From NCBI GenBank assembly GCA_054661495.1, contig BAAFSQ010000078.1:1-39663 (forward strand): a stretch of 39,663 nt of DNA, written 5' to 3'. This document shows, one piece after another, positions 37,468-39,663 of this stretch. Below the pieces are notes generated by a model. It was not told the DNA's origin and searched no databases. It saw nothing but the letters and a program-made list of their open reading frames with translations. The DNA is from Zygophlyctis sp. KS116 (Eukaryota; Chytridiomycota). Position numbers and translations under genes: made by a program. The stretch's first letter is position 1. Every line of letters begins with the position of its first letter.

Positions 37468-38169
37468 TTACTGAATAAAAAGAAGAAAGATGCACAAAGT
37501 GAAAAGGTCTGATAAATTTGAAAATCTTGATAAAAGTGCTGAACTGATCAAAATATCATCACACGTTTCTTCATCTAAGCAATTCGAAATGTTAGTTGTT
37601 TCATTCGGTAAAATAGCTTCTGGCACAGTGTCATCCTCATTAGCTGTAACGGCAATTTGAGTAGTTTTTTCTGGCATGTACTTGGTAGAAGCTGCTGTAG
37701 CATTTTCCGGGTGCTTCGTGGTAGATGATGCTGTAGCATTTTCCGGGTGCTTCGTGGTAGATGATGGTGTAGCATTTTCCGGGTACTTCGTGGTAGATGA
37801 TGGTGTAGTATTGCTAGACTTATAAGTAATTGAAGTAGCTGTAGACTTATAAGAAGTGGTAGTTTTACTAGACTTATAAGTGTTAGTAGTAGTTTTCCTA
37901 GACTTGTACTTGGTGGTAGTAGTTTTAGTCTTTTTAGCTTTCTTTGAACGATTAGATGTTGCATAAGTAGAAGTTCTTGTGGTAGACTTTGCCGGCGGAT
38001 AAAGTGGGGAAGGACTAGGGGCTGGGGACGGATGATTTGGGTTCTTTCCGCTGTTTTTTGATTTGGGTGGTTTGTGAAATGAATCCAAAATATCTTGAAT
38101 TGGATTTCCTGCGACATTTAGAGACAATATTGAAGCAGCAACCATATAGAGAAGAGTCATTTTAACCAT
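37468..38169 (-). CDS. Mucin-like surface protein with signal peptide and GPI-type tail
   Basis: The 233-aa product has a signal peptide (MTLLYMVAASILSLNVAG), a Pro/Ser segment (PSPAPSPSPLYPP), a Lys/Thr-rich region with YKS.TT repeats and then 12-residue repeats of the form ENATPSSTTKHP (DNA repeat 37677-37818). A short acidic/Cys region follows and it ends in a hydrophobic tail (LFTLCIFLLFIQ) after a Ser/Asn-rich stretch, as in GPI-anchored proteins. NAT/NTT sequons suggest N-glycans as well. No homologue recognised. A cell-surface role such as adhesion or protection is inference. It has no intron. Confidence 0.72.
   Translation of the reverse strand: MVKMTLLYMVAASILSLNVAGNPIQDILDSFHKPPKSKNSGKNPNHPSPAPSPSPLYPPAKSTTRTSTYATSNRSKKAKKTKTTTTKYKSRKTTTNTYKSSKTTTSYKSTATSITYKSSNTTPSSTTKYPENATPSSTTKHPENATASSTTKHPENATAASTKYMPEKTTQIAVTANEDDTVPEAILPNETTNISNCLDEETCDDILISSALLSRFSNLSDLFTLCIFLLFIQ
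37677..37818. repeat. 36-bp coding tandem repeat
   Basis: Four units, the last two-and-a-half nearly identical, encode variants of the 12-residue block ENATPSSTTKHP in the minus-strand surface-protein gene. Complete units are 37711-37746 and 37747-37782, with a diverged unit on each side. High identity suggests recent or homogenised copies. Confidence 0.9.
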
Positions 38170-38204
38170 TTTTCTTTTTTAATTTAGATGGTGCAATTTC
38201 CAAA

Positions 38205-38262
38205 TCTATTTTTGGATGTGCAGTTTATTTTTAGATCTGCATTCTATTTTTAGTCGTATCAT
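38205..38262. repeat. Three imperfect 18-20-bp repeats in a divergent promoter
   Basis: Units like TCTATTTTTGGATGTGCAGT, then a 18-bp variant, then TCTATTTTTAGTCGTATCAT follow one another in the 220-bp spacer between the mucin-like gene and the GTPase gene. They may bind a regulator or be simple AT-rich duplication. Confidence 0.5.
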
Positions 38263-38389
38263 GAGGGCGTAAAATTGCGACACCGCTTAAATCCCAGAAT
38301 ACTTTCTGATTCGTATCATTGATTTGACAATGTAATAAGTAAATAAACCATTATATCCAAATCGCCAACAATTATCGGCGATATCCACG

Positions 38390-39384
38390 ATGACCGAAGA
38401 TGCGATAGTTTCTCTAAAGTTTGTACTTTTAGGCCAAGAAGGTGTCGGAAAAACATCTATCATCAGAAAGTTCTGCATGAATGAGCACCTGAAATCTGAA
38501 TATAACCCAACTGTCGGCATGGATATTTACACCAGAACGATTACAATAGGTAATATTTTAAATTAATTTTAGATGATATCAATGTTAATCTAAACATATA
38601 TGATGTCAATGGAAGAGTATGTGATTGCCGTAATTTACCAAACTTATTATGTAATAGCGATGCTCTTATTTTTGTGTATGATGTGAACCATGTTGGAAGT
38701 TTTGAAAGTCTTCAGGATTGGATCAAGGCTGCCAAGTTCTACTCATCTTCTCCACTCATGGTCCTTGTTGGACATAAAATTGATCTTTTGCGTAATGTTT
38801 CTATCGATGATCAAGTCAACGCATCAAAAGATTATCAGATTGTATTTTATACTGAAGTTTCCAGTTTTTCAGAATCAATTAATACTGCGTTTGTCCGGAT
38901 CGCTTCCGAAATTCTCGCTAAACAGGAAGACTCTAGTGTAATCTACAAAAGTATTTATATTAGATCACTATGCCTAAAATTACTCAAGATCAGAGACAAG
39001 TTTCTACTCGTTGCTTACTACTGTAGTCACGTGTTGGAATTGTTTACTCTAATGTCGAATACAAAAAAGGATATATTTGTAACAAAGACTTCTAGTTCTA
39101 GTATTTTTGAGTCTGATAGAGACATCTTCAATAGACCACCAAAAAATCTATCAGAATATAGACTAGAATTGATAGATCATCCAAAATCAGGAAATCAAAG
39201 TGTCCGATCTTCATTTAGTAAAATCTCACAGGGAAGATTCACTCCCAGACAATCTGTTATATCTCCTGGTACATCTTTTGGAAACTTGTTGTCCCCAAAT
39301 TTTGGTCTGTCTCCTGCCTCATCAAAAGTAAAGCTGGGATCAGCAGTCTCTATTTCTAAACTCTCTAGATCGCCGGCTGGATAA
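38390..39384 (+). CDS. Atypical Rab-like GTPase with long Ser-rich tail
   Basis: The 323-aa product begins with a Ras-superfamily domain (about 1-170): P-loop GQEGVGKTS, switch I PTVGMD, G3 region YDVNGRV in place of WDTAGQE, and G4 VGHKIDL in place of NKxD. It is followed by about 150 residues rich in Ser (SRSPAG at the end) with no C-terminal Cys for prenylation. A 23-nt intron lies at 38550-38572. Rab39-type proteins also read GHK at G4, but the missing catalytic Gln and lack of a lipid motif set it apart. IFT27/RABL-type GTPases are another possibility. It probably binds nucleotide but hydrolyses poorly. Confidence 0.75.
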
Positions 39385-39386
39385 TT

Positions 39387-39663
39387 ATGTGCGATGTCGA
39401 TAATTCCTCATGCTCATATGTGATGGGGCTTTCCGCCATATTGAGAAACCATTGACATTGACGACTACTCAATGGCATTACGAGACAGTTTTATTCGATT
39501 CTAGAAGATTAGGAGGTACTTATATTAATCCTTTCAGATAACATGATTCTCTAAGATAGTTTTCGCTAATATTATCGTGAATGAATTTGAATATAAAAGA
39601 AAGAAATATATGGCATATTCTTTTATTCAGGATAAGGAATCAGAACCGCATATTGGTCAATAT
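39387..39663 (+). CDS. Possible 5' part of an unknown gene (runs off window)
   Basis: A frame beginning MCDVDNSSCSY can be joined, across a 26-nt intron (39420-39445), to KPLTLTTTQWHYETVLFDSRR and then, across a 44-nt intron (39516-39559), to a stretch open to the end. No motif is recognised. The ATG is 2 bp after the GTPase stop. The second intron is longer than usual here, so the model is weak. Confidence 0.3.

Overview
The window is a compact, AT-rich eukaryotic nuclear segment with about 30 protein genes in 39.7 kb and essentially no mobile DNA. It uses the standard genetic code. Coding continuity with recognisable families reveals about 75 spliceosomal introns. Nearly all are 22-32 nt, with GT...AG ends and often a TAAT/CTAAT-like motif shortly before the acceptor. 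Two centriole/flagellum proteins (POC1 and a full-length CFAP47) sit beside genes of fungal or opisthokont flavour (AFG2, PEX3, WSS1-like protease, acetoacetate-decarboxylase-like protein, cytochrome b5-acyl-CoA dehydrogenase fusion, QCR10-like subunit). This suggests a flagellated early-diverging fungus or fungal relative (Rozellida, Aphelida or chytrid grade). The lineage is an inference; no rRNA or marker gene proves it.

Layout. 1-1747: POC1 (minus, running off the left edge). 2095-2759: coiled-coil membrane protein. 2785-3514: PIG-L. 3507-3824: CRIPT, preceded by a 133-bp heptamer repeat. 4083-4460: unknown. 4598-5666: nitronate monooxygenase. 5680-7810: ACSS3-like acyl-CoA synthetase. 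7869-9568: nine-exon coiled-coil protein. On the minus strand 9630-20959, three genes lie almost end to end: CFAP47 (16 introns, 2,983 aa), a histidine acid phosphatase and a ParB-like protein, with 8 and 5 bp between them. 21186-21671: acylated LIM protein. 21870-24209: 3-hydroxybutyryl-CoA dehydrogenase, a QCR10-like subunit and PEX3. 24271-27561: AFG2 and Rab11. 27558-29253: cytochrome b5-ACAD, followed by a possible 56-aa secreted peptide. 29549-33908: tandem SH3-DH-PH exchange factors. 33950-34779: ADC-like protein. 34842-38169: three secreted Ser/Thr-rich proteins with a WSS1-like protease among them. 38390-39384: an atypical Rab-like GTPase. From 39387: a doubtful partial gene.

Two themes recur. 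One is extreme compaction: neighbouring genes overlap by up to 8 bp at their 3' ends, divergent starts can be only 25-61 bp apart, and some same-strand genes nearly abut. The other is functional: acyl-CoA and peroxisome metabolism (ACSS3-like, HBD, PEX3, ACAD), membrane traffic and Rho/Rab signalling, and flagellar structure. The most unusual loci are the secreted Ser/Thr-rich cluster, the duplicated exchange-factor pair, the GTPase that lacks its catalytic Gln and canonical NKxD, and the heptamer array. All gene models are read by eye from homology and splice logic. No alignments or database searches were run.
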